In this document: one piece after another, positions 33,951 through 42,718 of the stretch
Position numbering within the stretch: position 1 is the first letter of the stretch
Layout: each line of letters starts with the position of its first letter
NCBI RefSeq assembly: GCF_002884445.1
Contig: NZ_KZ614144.1
Coordinates: 661,272-725,271 of the forward strand
Length of the DNA stretch: 64,000 bases
Direction: 5' to 3'
Source: Paenibacillus castaneae
GTDB lineage: Bacteria; Bacillota; Bacilli; Paenibacillales; Paenibacillaceae
Notes under the pieces: generated by a model
Databases searched by the model: none
What the model was told of the DNA's origin: nothing
The model's input: the letters and a program-made list of their open reading frames with translations, nothing else
Program-made: the position numbers and the translations under genes

Positions 33951-35707
33951 ATCAAAAGCAAAGAAGCATCATAAGCCTGATACACAGAAAAGGGTTTAAA
34001 CAGTTTTTAATGCTTTGTAAACGCTATCAATTTCTATACTTGTCCGTGTTGGTTTTGCAGCTTGGCGGAACGGGAGCAACGTTGTTGCTCGCTGAGTTCA
34101 GCAGGAGAATCTTTGATGGCGGAACACAACTATCACACCCTGAGCTTGTAAAACTAATTATCGGAATTGTAACGATGGTTATACTGGCCATGCTTTTTTC
34201 GCTAGGGGCGCGTATTTGCAACCAAATCGTAAATACCAATATCGTGTTCAGAATGAGGCAGATGTTGCTGAACCAACTGACCAACATATCGCTTAAATAC
34301 CATGAAAGTAATCACAGCGCCCATACTCAGAATATCCTATTTAATGAACTAGAAGTATTCAAGCAGTTTGTTGTGTTTGATGTTCTACGATTAATCTCTT
34401 TGCCTTTCTCATTTATTGCGATTGGAGTTTATTTGTTCACCGTCAATCCTTTGCTCGGGGCAATTGCCATTCTCGTAGGTCCTCTTCAACTGCTTAGCAA
34501 CCTGGTGTTAAAAGGCTCTTTTAAAGATCTAATAGCGCAGCAGCAGGCGAATGGGGGAGAAGTGTTCTTTCACATGAATGAGACCCTTTCCGGCATTCGT
34601 GAAGTCAAGATGAATCAATTAGAGCACTCTGTGTATAGTAGATTCGAAAGGGTGTGTAAGGAGGGTATACGTCTCTGGGTCTCTGTTGAAAAAATGGAGG
34701 CTTTACGCGAGTTCGTTCGTCTGGTTCCTGAAAAGCTGGGTTATCTCATGGGAATTTCCGTTGGCGCAATTCTTCTAGTGAATGGTCATATTGGGCCTGG
34801 CGCGGTCATAGCCTTTCTGACTCTCTTGGATAAGGTAAGCGAACCTTTCATAAGCATTACTTCTATTATTAGTTCCCTTCAGAGGGTGTCTGCCGGAGCT
34901 GAAAATTTGTTGGATGTTATGGAAAAGGAGCAGGAACTGAAAACCCAAGGTGAAGTGCTTTCCAATGAGCCTTGTTCCATTCGGTTCGAGAATGTATCTT
35001 TTTCCTATCAAATTGATCGCCCGGTATTGCACAATGTCAGCTTTGAAATTCCAGCAGGTAAATCCGTGGCATTGGTAGGTCCGAGCGGTAGCGGGAAGAG
35101 TACACTAATTAAGCTGTTATATCGGTTTTACGAACCGGATGGCGGTTCGATCAAACTCAATGAGAACCCCATTGAGAACTATACGGTCTCTTCGCTTCGA
35201 GAGCAGCTAGCTACGGTCACACAGGATGTTTATTTATTCGATGGAACCATTCGGGAGAATATAGAGATTGGCGCCGCGGATGCAGCGATTGAGGACGTCA
35301 TACAGGCCGCAAAGCTTTCCCAATCTACTTTTATTGAACGGCTGCCGGAAGGATTGGATACGAGAGTAGGGGAACGGGGAATTAAGCTATCTCACGGACA
35401 AAGGCAGCGCATCGGTATTTCTAGGGCTATTCTTCGACGAGCATCAATTCTTATTCTTGATGAGCCTACGTCGGCGCTTGATGTGGAGACAGAGGCTATG
35501 TTTCAAAGCGATTTGCCCAAGTGGGCCGGTAACAGCACGAAAATAATAATCGCACACCGATTATCGACCATTCGTGATGTCGATTATATTATTTTTCTTG
35601 AGAATGGCCGAGTGCAGGAGATGGGATCACCTAAAGATTTGCTTAAAGCTAATGGACGCTTCTCGGATTTCTGGAAAAACCAACAGATTCACGAGTTTGT
35701 TAGCTGA
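33947..35707 (+). CDS. ABC exporter, fused permease and ATPase
   Basis: The 586-residue protein has a type-1 exporter membrane domain (about 30-320) and an ATPase domain (about 340-575) with Walker A GPSGSGKST, signature LSHGQRQR, Walker B ILILDEPTSALD and an H-loop in IIAHRLS. It resembles half-transporters for lipids, drugs or peptides. The TTG start was chosen because GGGGGGAGG lies just upstream and it overlaps the DUF3267 stop. No C39 peptidase domain is present; the coupled membrane zincin could take that role. Confidence 0.88.
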   Translation: MNQKQRSIISLIHRKGFKQFLMLCKRYQFLYLSVLVLQLGGTGATLLLAEFSRRIFDGGTQLSHPELVKLIIGIVTMVILAMLFSLGARICNQIVNTNIVFRMRQMLLNQLTNISLKYHESNHSAHTQNILFNELEVFKQFVVFDVLRLISLPFSFIAIGVYLFTVNPLLGAIAILVGPLQLLSNLVLKGSFKDLIAQQQANGGEVFFHMNETLSGIREVKMNQLEHSVYSRFERVCKEGIRLWVSVEKMEALREFVRLVPEKLGYLMGISVGAILLVNGHIGPGAVIAFLTLLDKVSEPFISITSIISSLQRVSAGAENLLDVMEKEQELKTQGEVLSNEPCSIRFENVSFSYQIDRPVLHNVSFEIPAGKSVALVGPSGSGKSTLIKLLYRFYEPDGGSIKLNENPIENYTVSSLREQLATVTQDVYLFDGTIRENIEIGAADAAIEDVIQAAKLSQSTFIERLPEGLDTRVGERGIKLSHGQRQRIGISRAILRRASILILDEPTSALDVETEAMFQSDLPKWAGNSTKIIIAHRLSTIRDVDYIIFLENGRVQEMGSPKDLLKANGRFSDFWKNQQIHEFVS

Positions 35708-35815
35708 TTTAACGGGCAAAGACACTGGAGCGATTGGAGTTCTAATAGTAGGAATCTGCTTGTGTCGGGGGAAGAGGAAAAACCGAAAGGTCTGTAATCA
35801 TTTGTGAGTTTTAAA

Positions 35816-35848
35816 TAGAGTAGCGGATACTTGGCGTCCGCTACTCTA
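35816..35848. terminator. Bidirectional terminator
   Basis: TAGAGTAGCGGA (35816-35827) and TCCGCTACTCTA (35837-35848) form a perfect 12-bp stem with a nine-base loop, followed by TATTTTATT on the plus strand. It separates the ABC exporter from the convergent DUF4386 gene. Confidence 0.85.
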
Positions 35849-35869
35849 TATTTTATTCATTTACGGCCA

Positions 35870-36571
35870 TCACTTTGTCGCAGATAACTGTGCAACCGCA
35901 GACCGATTAAACCCTTTAACAATAAGCCATACCGCCAATATCATCTCGTTCGCCGCTACAGGAAGCGACAATAGCGCGCCCCAGACGGAAAGCTGAGAAA
36001 ATACGCCGAACATTTCCAACAACGCCGCAATGAAAACGAGAGTCGCCCCCGTCATGCCCAAGAGGGAGATAAAACGCGGTACGAGCTTGGATTGATAGAA
36101 AATATAACTGTACATCATTGTATTGATCCCAAGCATGAAGTTAGGGCCAAGCAAGAATGTCCAGTCGTGAACGGCATGCAATACAGTGCCCGAAGCTTGG
36201 AATGAGGCCGCATCTGGGGCACCTGCCGCAACATAATGCTGACTCAAGCTTAATAAGGACAGTACGCTGACGATGCCGACGGTAATGATGACGGCTTCCA
36301 TAAACCGAAAGCAGACATGGCCGAGCGCGATGCTTTCATTGTACCTACGCAAGAATGGAAACATCATAATGGACGTGCCAACCGCCGAAACAACAAGAAT
36401 CAATTCCATCAGAGCGCCTAGGATCACCTGGTTGGCGTGCGCAGCACCTTTAACCAAATAATCGGGATTATTGAGGATCGGATCGTACAGCACAAGCCCA
36501 ACGATCGACGAAGCCGCCGCAAGGATAAACAGCACGCCCACGACTTTCCCAGCAATATTGGCTGATTTCAC
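35870..36571 (-). CDS. DUF4386 family membrane protein
   Basis: The 233-residue protein has six to seven membrane helices and the DUF4386 pattern (AGKVVGVLFILAAASSIVG at the start, LGPNFMLGINTMMYSYIFY in the middle). The function of the family is unknown. The start is GTG with GATGGAGG overlapping the end of the XRE gene. It is the last gene of a three-gene minus-strand cassette with an XRE regulator and another membrane protein. Confidence 0.85.
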   Translation of the reverse strand: MKSANIAGKVVGVLFILAAASSIVGLVLYDPILNNPDYLVKGAAHANQVILGALMELILVVSAVGTSIMMFPFLRRYNESIALGHVCFRFMEAVIITVGIVSVLSLLSLSQHYVAAGAPDAASFQASGTVLHAVHDWTFLLGPNFMLGINTMMYSYIFYQSKLVPRFISLLGMTGATLVFIAALLEMFGVFSQLSVWGALLSLPVAANEMILAVWLIVKGFNRSAVAQLSATK

Positions 36572-36573
36572 GT

Positions 36574-36813
36574 TTAACCTCCATCTTCTTCTTTACTGGG
36601 GTGTTCCCCGTAGAAAAATACCTCTTCCAAATGCAAGCTGAAGGCATGAGCGATGCGAAAAGCTAGCTCCAACGAGGGGGAGTAGTTGCCCTTTTCCAAC
36701 GCTACGATGGTTTGCCTGGTTACGCCCACCTTGTCAGCCAATTGCTGCTGCGTCATTTCGTCATGGTTGAATCGTAATTTGCGGATGTGATTGCCGACAA
36801 GATTTTTGCCCAT
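36574..36813 (-). CDS. Small XRE-family HTH regulator
   Basis: The 79-residue protein is a single Cro/C1-type helix-turn-helix: MTQQQLADKVGVTRQTIVALEKGNYSP, ending in a hydrophobic HAFSLHLEEVFFY tail. This is the YozG-like type that controls adjacent small membrane proteins. Its ATG lies 1 bp after the stop of the upstream membrane gene with GGAGAGGAG before it. The dyad at 37305 in front of the operon is a candidate binding site. Confidence 0.88.
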   Translation of the reverse strand: MGKNLVGNHIRKLRFNHDEMTQQQLADKVGVTRQTIVALEKGNYSPSLELAFRIAHAFSLHLEEVFFYGEHPSKEEDGG

Positions 36814-36814
36814 T

Positions 36815-37261
36815 TTAGACTCCTCTCCGATAGTGATAAAGTTTCGACACGGAGCCAGTGAGATCGGATATGAATCCCGAGATAATTAAGATGATGAACA
36901 TCACCTGTGCAGGCTGATCAATGACCAGCGATCCCATGGCGAGAAGAAAGCCGAGGATAAATACGAAGAACCCGTTTCGATTCGCCTTCAATTCGATGTG
37001 TTTATCCAGTTCATCCGCGAACGTTGGCTCCTTCTCCCCGGTCGTGATCCGAAAAACGATGTTGAAAACGATGCTGATCACGATATGCGCGAAGATGGAA
37101 ACCAAAGTCAAGACGAGGACGAAGGAGCCCCAATAGTGCAAGGTTTCCGTCGACTCCAGTCCTTCCTTCGGATACTGCACGTACTTGTACGCGCTAAAAG
37201 AAATGAAAATGAGGATGGTGCTGATGATGGATACGATGCTTTTCTTTTCTTGATAGGTCAT
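36815..37261 (-). CDS. Small multi-pass membrane protein of an XRE cassette
   Basis: The 148-residue protein has four hydrophobic helices (for example SIVSIISTILIFISFSAYKY and HWGSFVLVLTLVSIFAHIVI) with short charged loops. Proteins of this size and topology are often encoded directly upstream of a small XRE regulator in Firmicutes, but the function is unknown. GGAGGT lies seven bases before the ATG. It is the first gene of the cassette. Confidence 0.75.
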   Translation of the reverse strand: MTYQEKKSIVSIISTILIFISFSAYKYVQYPKEGLESTETLHYWGSFVLVLTLVSIFAHIVISIVFNIVFRITTGEKEPTFADELDKHIELKANRNGFFVFILGFLLAMGSLVIDQPAQVMFIILIISGFISDLTGSVSKLYHYRRGV

Positions 37262-37304
37262 GCCGTATACCTCCTATTGGGTTATTTTTACAAGTAAAGC
37301 CCGA

Positions 37305-37319
37305 TATACATAATGTATA
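37305..37319. promoter_or_regulatory. Dyad operator candidate of the XRE cassette
   Basis: TATACAT-A-ATGTATA is a perfect 7-bp inverted repeat with a one-base centre, about 44 bp before the first gene of the minus-strand cassette. It fits the short AT-rich operators of small XRE repressors. Positional inference only. Confidence 0.5.
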
Positions 37320-37522
37320 TAAAACCATTCAAGATGTCAAGTTTATTTTACATGAATGGGCGAAACACTCTGCTTGTCTTCTCCGTAATATATATAATTT
37401 GTTTATTTCTATCTGCAGCAGGAGTGCTATACTTCTTATCATTTTGTGTATAATATGGTATCAAACCCGTTCAATGACTGTAGATCAAACGAAAGAGTCA
37501 TAGGAGGTGTGTTCCGATAGAT

Positions 37523-38098
37523 ATGTATTCACAAACTCAACAATCGAAAACAAAATCGCTGGTTTGGTCGGGTTACGCCGTTTTTATTTGGTCCATTGCC
37601 TATATGCTTCCACACCTTTATTGGGCTTTAGGTGGCAAAATGGGTGGGGGTATTCTAAAACCTAATATCGTACATTCGCCTGATTTTGAATTTATTAATT
37701 GGATTGCAACCGTATTTCTAACAGGTGCCGGACTCATTGGTCTTGCATTTATTTATTGGAATAAGGGCAGAGTTTCTAGTTATATGTTGCTATTTATATC
37801 TTGGGCAGGGTGTTCGTTATCCACTTCGCACGGCATTTTTGGAATTGTTTATCGCATACTTCAAATCAGTGGGGTAGTTGGTTTGGAGTCGGGATCATTT
37901 CATATTCATGAAGATGCCTATGTGTTGTGGGATCTATTGCTCTTTGAACCGTGGTTTTTGATTGAGGGGATTTTATTAGGCAGTGTAGGGTGGTGCTTCT
38001 TGAAAGAAGCGCAGAGCAGAAAAATCTGGCTTGCGGCTTGCCTATTCGGCGTTATTTTCGGCTTGATCACTGGGGTTATGGGGGTGCGATTTGCATAA
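37523..38098 (+). CDS. DUF3995-like membrane protein
   Basis: The 191-residue protein has five hydrophobic segments and the pattern SGYAVFIWSIAYMLPHLYWALGG seen at the start of DUF3995-type membrane proteins. The middle HGIFGIVYRILQISG segment and the final GVIFGLITGVMGVRF are also membrane-like. Function unknown. The ATG is rather far from the AGGAGG at 37502-37507, so the exact start is uncertain. It stands alone, followed by a terminator. Confidence 0.65.
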   Translation: MYSQTQQSKTKSLVWSGYAVFIWSIAYMLPHLYWALGGKMGGGILKPNIVHSPDFEFINWIATVFLTGAGLIGLAFIYWNKGRVSSYMLLFISWAGCSLSTSHGIFGIVYRILQISGVVGLESGSFHIHEDAYVLWDLLLFEPWFLIEGILLGSVGWCFLKEAQSRKIWLAACLFGVIFGLITGVMGVRFA

Positions 38099-38196
38099 GC
38101 AATCAAGAACGGAGCCCAAATCGGGGATTTTCTATGAAAATGATGGAATCGGTTTCATGAGCGAAGCTAGTGCTAGCACTATATAGACAAATAAAG

Positions 38197-38230
38197 GGGC
38201 TGGAAGCCCTCAAACGAGGAATCCCAGCCC
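38197..38230. terminator. Hairpin between convergent genes
   Basis: GGGCTGG (38197-38203) and CCAGCCC (38224-38230) form the stem, with an inner CCTC/GAGG pair. On the minus strand it is followed by CTTTATTT. A separate 14-bp palindrome TAGTGCTAGCACTA lies at 38168-38181. Confidence 0.7.
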
Positions 38231-38326
38231 TTCAAATTACTAGCAGTTAGCCTCTGCTATACCTTATCATGGTGCTCGCAACTTACTTCCCAAACACCGT
38301 ATATCGCGATAAAGAGGTAATTTCGA

Positions 38327-38650
38327 TCACTCTTGGGGACGAGTGCCGGGTTCTAAGCCTGTAGAAGTTGCTGTCTTGATAAGCCGAACCGATACATCGC
38401 TATGAAGTCGAATTTGGCAAGATAATCGGATAGCGGCATCCTCGATTCCTTTGTTACGAAGGACTGTCGCTTCTGCCTCTTCCATCTCGCCCGCATTACC
38501 AGAGAGCACCTCTACGGCACATGTCGTGCACCTGGCATTCCCGCCGCATCGGTGCAGAATGTCGATCCCACTATCCTCTAACGCAAGCACGAGTTTCGTG
38601 CCTTCAACTGCCTGAATGGCGTCTCTTCCTTCTACTTGAACTGTCGGCAT
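38327..38650 (-). CDS. 2Fe-2S ferredoxin
   Basis: The 107-residue protein has the plant-type/adrenodoxin-like cluster pattern: C35, C41 and C44 in HRCGGNARCTTCAVEV, and C78 in RLSCQIRL. It is a small electron carrier. No partner reductase is next to it. A GGAGGA lies just upstream of the ATG. It is similar in size to the stand-alone 2Fe-2S proteins common in Bacillaceae. Confidence 0.88.
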   Translation of the reverse strand: MPTVQVEGRDAIQAVEGTKLVLALEDSGIDILHRCGGNARCTTCAVEVLSGNAGEMEEAEATVLRNKGIEDAAIRLSCQIRLHSDVSVRLIKTATSTGLEPGTRPQE

Positions 38651-38911
38651 TGGCTATTCCTCCTCGGATTGTTAATCCTCATATTTTCCTAACCCGCTTA
38701 TATTAAACCATTACCTTCATGAATAGTCCAATTTGATAGTCGTTTCGTCAAAAAGAATCCTTTGCAAGAGCATGATACACGCATTATTTGTCATTTTTTA
38801 GGTAGACCAGTTCACTGACATGTCATACACTATATTAATCTGTTAAATAATTGTTTAGTTGGTTTTGTTTTGGCGTTACGAATTATTAATACTCGATGGA
38901 GGTAACAAAGA

Positions 38912-40609
38912 ATGAAGAAGATTTTCAATATACTGCTGGTCCTATTTATGGTGACACCAATGTTGAGCACGGTTGTCTTTGCCGGCAATACTGCGAAGGC
39001 TACGGTCACGGTAAGTAGTACATATTTTAATGGTGAAGAGAGCGACAGCTACGGATTCAATATATTAGGCAGCAATTATTTTAGATTGCGGGATATAGCA
39101 AAGAACTTCTCGGGTACTTCAAGCCAATTCGATGTATCTTGGAATAATAAGAATAATGCTATAGAGATTATAACAGGACAACGTTATTCGCCTGAGAAGA
39201 CAGATGATTCAGTATACTATAGCCGTAATAGAACTTATAATGCCACAATTTCAACCTCAAAAGTTCTAGTCGACGGGAATTTGAAAAGTATTACTGCTTA
39301 CAATATTGATGGAAACAACTATTTTCAATTGAGAGATTTGGCGGACAAGATTCCTTTTGAGATTGAATATGACATTCAATCTAATAAAATATCGTTGTTC
39401 TCTCAGACTATTAAGAATACAAAGAGAGTTAAAACAGCATTTAATGCTACGAGTAATGGCGTATCTTCTTATTTTCCCAGATGGAGGAGTACGGTTACTT
39501 CATACCTTGTAAACAATAATGACCAGACGGTTAGTGTCATTGAGGCTAATAAAGAGCTTACGATTGAAACGTATAATGAGAAATATGAACTAATTGCTAA
39601 TAAAAGCATTGCCTTCGAGCTTCCCCTGTTTGGTGGCTTTTACAGCGGTGAGAAGTACAACTATATTGCTTTTGGACAAGGCAATCGAGAAGAGAATGAT
39701 AAAAAAGAAGTGATTCGGATAGTCCGTTATGATAAAAGCTTCAATAGAATTGACAGTGTCTCTATCAAGGGTGGTGAGAGTTATACGGTAGAGCCTTTTG
39801 ATGCGGGCTCTGGAAGAATGGCTGAGCATGGAGATACGCTTGTATTTCACACCTCTCGTACAAGATACACAACAGAAGATAAATTAAATCATCAATCCCA
39901 GCTTACCATTATTGTGAATACATCTACTATGACCGTGACCAATGATATGGGAAGGTTTCAAAAAAACCATGTCAGTCATTCCTTTGATCAGTATGTACTG
40001 TTCGATGGCAATACCCATGTCCTCGTGGATCATGGTGATGCTTACCCCCGTTCGATTGCCCTTAATAAAGGGGATGGAACAAGTTACAGCGAGGTAGACT
40101 TGTTTAATATTCCCGGTAAAATAGGAGCGAACACCACTGGTGTTTCTATAGGCGGATTTGAAATGTCTACGGCTAACTATATTGTCGCAATGAATACCAT
40201 TGACCATTCTCTAGTTAGGGAATTTACATCATTTGATATGGTTGGTTTGGAAACGGACCAGAGGGATATCATTCTTAGTATATTGCCAAAGACCAACGTG
40301 ACCAGCGATTCAGTCAAACATATCACTTTGGCTAAATATATAGGCACTAGCCTTATCGCATCTATACCTAAACTGGTAAAAGTAACAGACGACAAGATGA
40401 TAGTACTGTGGCAGGAATTTGATAAGAACAATCATCCGGGTGATTTGAAATACGTGTTAATAGATGGAGATGGAAACGCAACAGGGAAAATCAATACGAT
40501 TAAGAACTTTGCTTTATCAGAAAGCAATCCTATCCTTGTTGGCGATAAAATTGTTTGGTATACCGACAACAATGGGTATCGAATGTTTTATTCAATCCCA
40601 ATAAATTGA
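38912..40609 (+). CDS. Secreted stalk-domain (copper amine oxidase N-terminal-like) protein
   Basis: The 565-residue protein has a signal peptide (MKKIFNILLVLFMVTPMLS...VFA) and two copies of the stalk-domain pattern: NILGSNYFRLRDIAKNF and NIDGNNYFQLRDLADKI (residues about 30-170). The remaining 380 residues are a beta-rich, possibly beta-propeller-like region of unknown role. In Paenibacillus the stalk domain is found on many secreted or cell-wall proteins and does not imply oxidase activity. GGAGG lies just before the ATG. No operon partner is evident. Confidence 0.8.
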   Translation: MKKIFNILLVLFMVTPMLSTVVFAGNTAKATVTVSSTYFNGEESDSYGFNILGSNYFRLRDIAKNFSGTSSQFDVSWNNKNNAIEIITGQRYSPEKTDDSVYYSRNRTYNATISTSKVLVDGNLKSITAYNIDGNNYFQLRDLADKIPFEIEYDIQSNKISLFSQTIKNTKRVKTAFNATSNGVSSYFPRWRSTVTSYLVNNNDQTVSVIEANKELTIETYNEKYELIANKSIAFELPLFGGFYSGEKYNYIAFGQGNREENDKKEVIRIVRYDKSFNRIDSVSIKGGESYTVEPFDAGSGRMAEHGDTLVFHTSRTRYTTEDKLNHQSQLTIIVNTSTMTVTNDMGRFQKNHVSHSFDQYVLFDGNTHVLVDHGDAYPRSIALNKGDGTSYSEVDLFNIPGKIGANTTGVSIGGFEMSTANYIVAMNTIDHSLVREFTSFDMVGLETDQRDIILSILPKTNVTSDSVKHITLAKYIGTSLIASIPKLVKVTDDKMIVLWQEFDKNNHPGDLKYVLIDGDGNATGKINTIKNFALSESNPILVGDKIVWYTDNNGYRMFYSIPIN

Positions 40610-40852
40610 AGTTAATCTATTGTTCTGTGCTGGCGGTAAGTTGCGGACAAGCCAAATGAATATATCAAATTTCTCGCCAAACTTAGACGGTTGAAAGGTT
40701 GGGGGCTTTGACAGGTTGCTGAGAGGGCAGGCTGTTGCGGTCCTCTTTGGTTTTTCTGCAAACAAGAAGGCGGAGAAACGGTTACTAAAAAAGGAAAAAA
40801 TTATCTTTTGTCGTATTATTTAAATTGAATAAATACGGAGAGGATGATTGAT

Positions 40853-41227
40853 TTGATCGAGTATTTGGACACTCTATATGTCCCTGTTGCGAATACGGAG
40901 GCAGCAGGACAATGGTATGCGAAACACTTTGGACTTAATCCGGACAGAGAGGGAAGCTTCTCTACCCTGCGGATGCCTGGAGGACAAAGCATCATGTTTG
41001 TTGAGACCCGTGAAAAGCAAACATTAAATTTTATTAACACGGAAGGCTACGAGATGTTTGCTGTAACATTCAAAGTGGATGATGCGCAGGCGTTACATTG
41101 CAAACTGAAAGAGCAAGGATTAGAGGTCGGTGAATGTAACAATGATGGAAACTGTGGTTATAACTTTAAAATTTACGATTTAGATGGGAACCGTATTCAC
41201 CTGTGGGGTGGATTCCCGCAAGTGTAA
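40853..41227 (+). CDS. VOC (glyoxalase/bleomycin resistance) family protein
   Basis: The 124-residue protein has the VOC fold signatures DTLYVPVANTEAAGQWYAK at the N-terminus and FKIYDLDGNRIHLWGG at the end. The family includes glyoxalases, dioxygenases and drug-binding resistance proteins; the substrate is unknown. TTG 40853 is nine bases after GGAGAGG (40837-40843); an ATG at 40844 abuts that site. It lies 36 bp before a phosphotransferase gene and may be co-transcribed with it. Confidence 0.82.
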   Translation: MIEYLDTLYVPVANTEAAGQWYAKHFGLNPDREGSFSTLRMPGGQSIMFVETREKQTLNFINTEGYEMFAVTFKVDDAQALHCKLKEQGLEVGECNNDGNCGYNFKIYDLDGNRIHLWGGFPQV

Positions 41228-41262
41228 TGTTGAAGTGTTAATGCAATAGGGGGACAGTCATA

Positions 41263-42261
41263 GTGGGGGATTTTGTAATAGATTCTGATGAGAATATTAG
41301 GAAAACAATAATGCAGTCAAAAGATGCAGCTTTGAGAGCATTACAAAACTTCGACTTGGATTGGGAACACATTCGGTTTAATCAACTATCAGATACTTGT
41401 ACATTTATAATACAGACAAATAAAGACGGGTCTTTTTTACTGCGTATTCATTCAGAAAATCATCACGAAGAAATTAATTCCGAACTTGTTTGGCTTGATG
41501 CTTTGAATGAAAAGATTAATGTTATCCTTCCTAAGGGAGTTTTAGATCGCAATGGCTCCAGAACCGTAACAGTTGATCAAGAGAATGGTCTCCGCGTCTA
41601 CGCATCACTGATGCGCTGGGTTGAGGGCGTGCACGAGAGTGGAGGATATTCTGAAGACCAGATTTATAAAGAGGGGGTTCTCTTGGCAAAACTTCATCAA
41701 GCTTCACAGTCATTCGAGATACCTTCTAACTTTACACGCCCTGTATGGGGAGAGCAAAGCTTTAAACAAGCAATGGAGCGGTTGACGCAGCATTACGATA
41801 AATTTTTGACAGATGCACAATTTTCTTTGTACCAATCGGCGGCTGAGCGGATACTCTCTAGGATTACTAAGCTTCGTAAGGATGGCGAAAGCTACGGGTT
41901 AATTCACGGTGATCTACACCAGGGTAACATTGTATTTTATAATGGAGAGCCTCGCCCGATCGATTTTGGAAGATGTGGTTTTGGATATTTTCTTTATGAT
42001 ATAGCGCATACAATCTTGGGGCTTTATCCCACTCAAAGGGAACTAGTAGTGAAGGGATACCGGAGCATTAGGGGACTAGGAGATGACTGGCTTCTAGATT
42101 TAGAGAGCTTTACAGTGATGGTCATGATCGAAAATTATTGTCATCATGCTCCTGACCCAAGAGAAACAGAGGGACTAAAAGAAGAACAGCCCTACGCACA
42201 GGCTATAATAAAAAATTACTTAAGTGGAGCACCATTTTTATTTAATAAATTAGAGATTTAA
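41263..42261 (+). CDS. Aminoglycoside-phosphotransferase-like (APH) kinase
   Basis: The 332-residue protein has the APH/choline kinase core: catalytic loop LIHGDLHQGNIVF and metal-binding IDFGRCGFGYFLYDIA. Such enzymes phosphorylate antibiotics, choline, homoserine or other small alcohols. The sequence does not point to a particular one, so resistance cannot be claimed. The start is GTG with GGGGGA upstream. It follows a VOC gene, another family with resistance members, but the pairing is only suggestive. Confidence 0.85.
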   Translation: MGDFVIDSDENIRKTIMQSKDAALRALQNFDLDWEHIRFNQLSDTCTFIIQTNKDGSFLLRIHSENHHEEINSELVWLDALNEKINVILPKGVLDRNGSRTVTVDQENGLRVYASLMRWVEGVHESGGYSEDQIYKEGVLLAKLHQASQSFEIPSNFTRPVWGEQSFKQAMERLTQHYDKFLTDAQFSLYQSAAERILSRITKLRKDGESYGLIHGDLHQGNIVFYNGEPRPIDFGRCGFGYFLYDIAHTILGLYPTQRELVVKGYRSIRGLGDDWLLDLESFTVMVMIENYCHHAPDPRETEGLKEEQPYAQAIIKNYLSGAPFLFNKLEI

Positions 42262-42374
42262 AGATAGTCATATACTACCCAGTTCCCCACGGGTTGTTTA
42301 TCTATCGGCATAAGATAAAAAGGCAGTCAACCCAGAATCAACAAAGCGTATAACAGTATATAGAATTTGGATAC

Positions 42375-42413
42375 ATCGTTACAAGCGTCATACACTTGTA
42401 GCGATATTTTTTT
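42375..42413 (+). terminator. Terminator after the APH-like gene
   Basis: ATCGTTACAAG (42375-42385) pairs with CTTGTAGCGAT (42395-42405) with one mismatch, followed by ATTTTTTTTA. A closely similar hairpin ends the gene at 52196, so the two terminators may be related copies. Confidence 0.85.
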
Positions 42414-42484
42414 ATAGGGATAGGGGAATTCATACGATAAAAAGTATAGTTAGTGAATATATTCACAAAGTGTTCACCGTCTAG

Positions 42485-42536
42485 ACCCAACATTGTGATT
42501 TAAATCACAATGTTGGGTCGTTTTATGTTTTATAAT
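42485..42536 (+). promoter_or_regulatory. FNR/CRP-class activator site with -10 box upstream of DoxX
   Basis: A perfect 34-bp palindrome at 42485-42518 has TGTGATTTAAATCACA at its centre, the FNR/CRP/ArcR-family box (TGTGA-N6-TCACA). A TATAAT lies at 42531-42536 with no good -35. The predicted start near 42543 puts the site centre (42501.5) at about -41.5, the classical class II activator position. The APH gene already has its own terminator, so a terminator role is less needed, though possible because T-rich sequence follows. Confidence 0.65.
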
Positions 42537-42598
42537 AAAGACATCAAATACTACAAGTTTAACAGAAGCCAGAAACTAAACGAGGATGGTGATTCCGA

Positions 42599-42646
42599 TG
42601 AATAGAATGCGATCTCAAATGTCGGTGAATCCAAAGCTTATCTAAT
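42599..42646 (+). CDS. Possible 15-codon leader peptide
   Basis: ATG at 42599 follows GAGGATGGTGA and opens a frame for MNRMRSQMSVNPKLI ending in TAA. It lies in the predicted leader of the doxX transcript, between the FNR-type site and the DoxX start. It may be a real leader or chance. Confidence 0.25.
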
Positions 42647-42718
42647 ATCTATAAATCAATCTTATCTTTTACCATCTAAAGCAACCTAAACATAAAATGA
42701 AAATTGGGAGTGAGGATC

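Noticed and set aside
34016..34029. TGTAAACGCTATCA, a perfect match to the cre consensus
   Set aside because: It lies about 25 codons inside the ABC exporter gene. A chance match is likely; roadblock repression cannot be excluded but is not supported.
40690..40790. TPP-riboswitch-like string GCTGAGAGGGC before the VOC gene
   Set aside because: The other conserved TPP blocks (CTGATCTGGATAATGCCAGC region) are absent. A weak AGAGG/CCTCT hairpin with T-run at 40722-40756 may simply end the stalk-protein gene.
41263..42261. Calling the APH-like gene an aminoglycoside resistance gene
   Set aside because: Only the general kinase motifs are visible; many APH-family proteins act on other alcohols.
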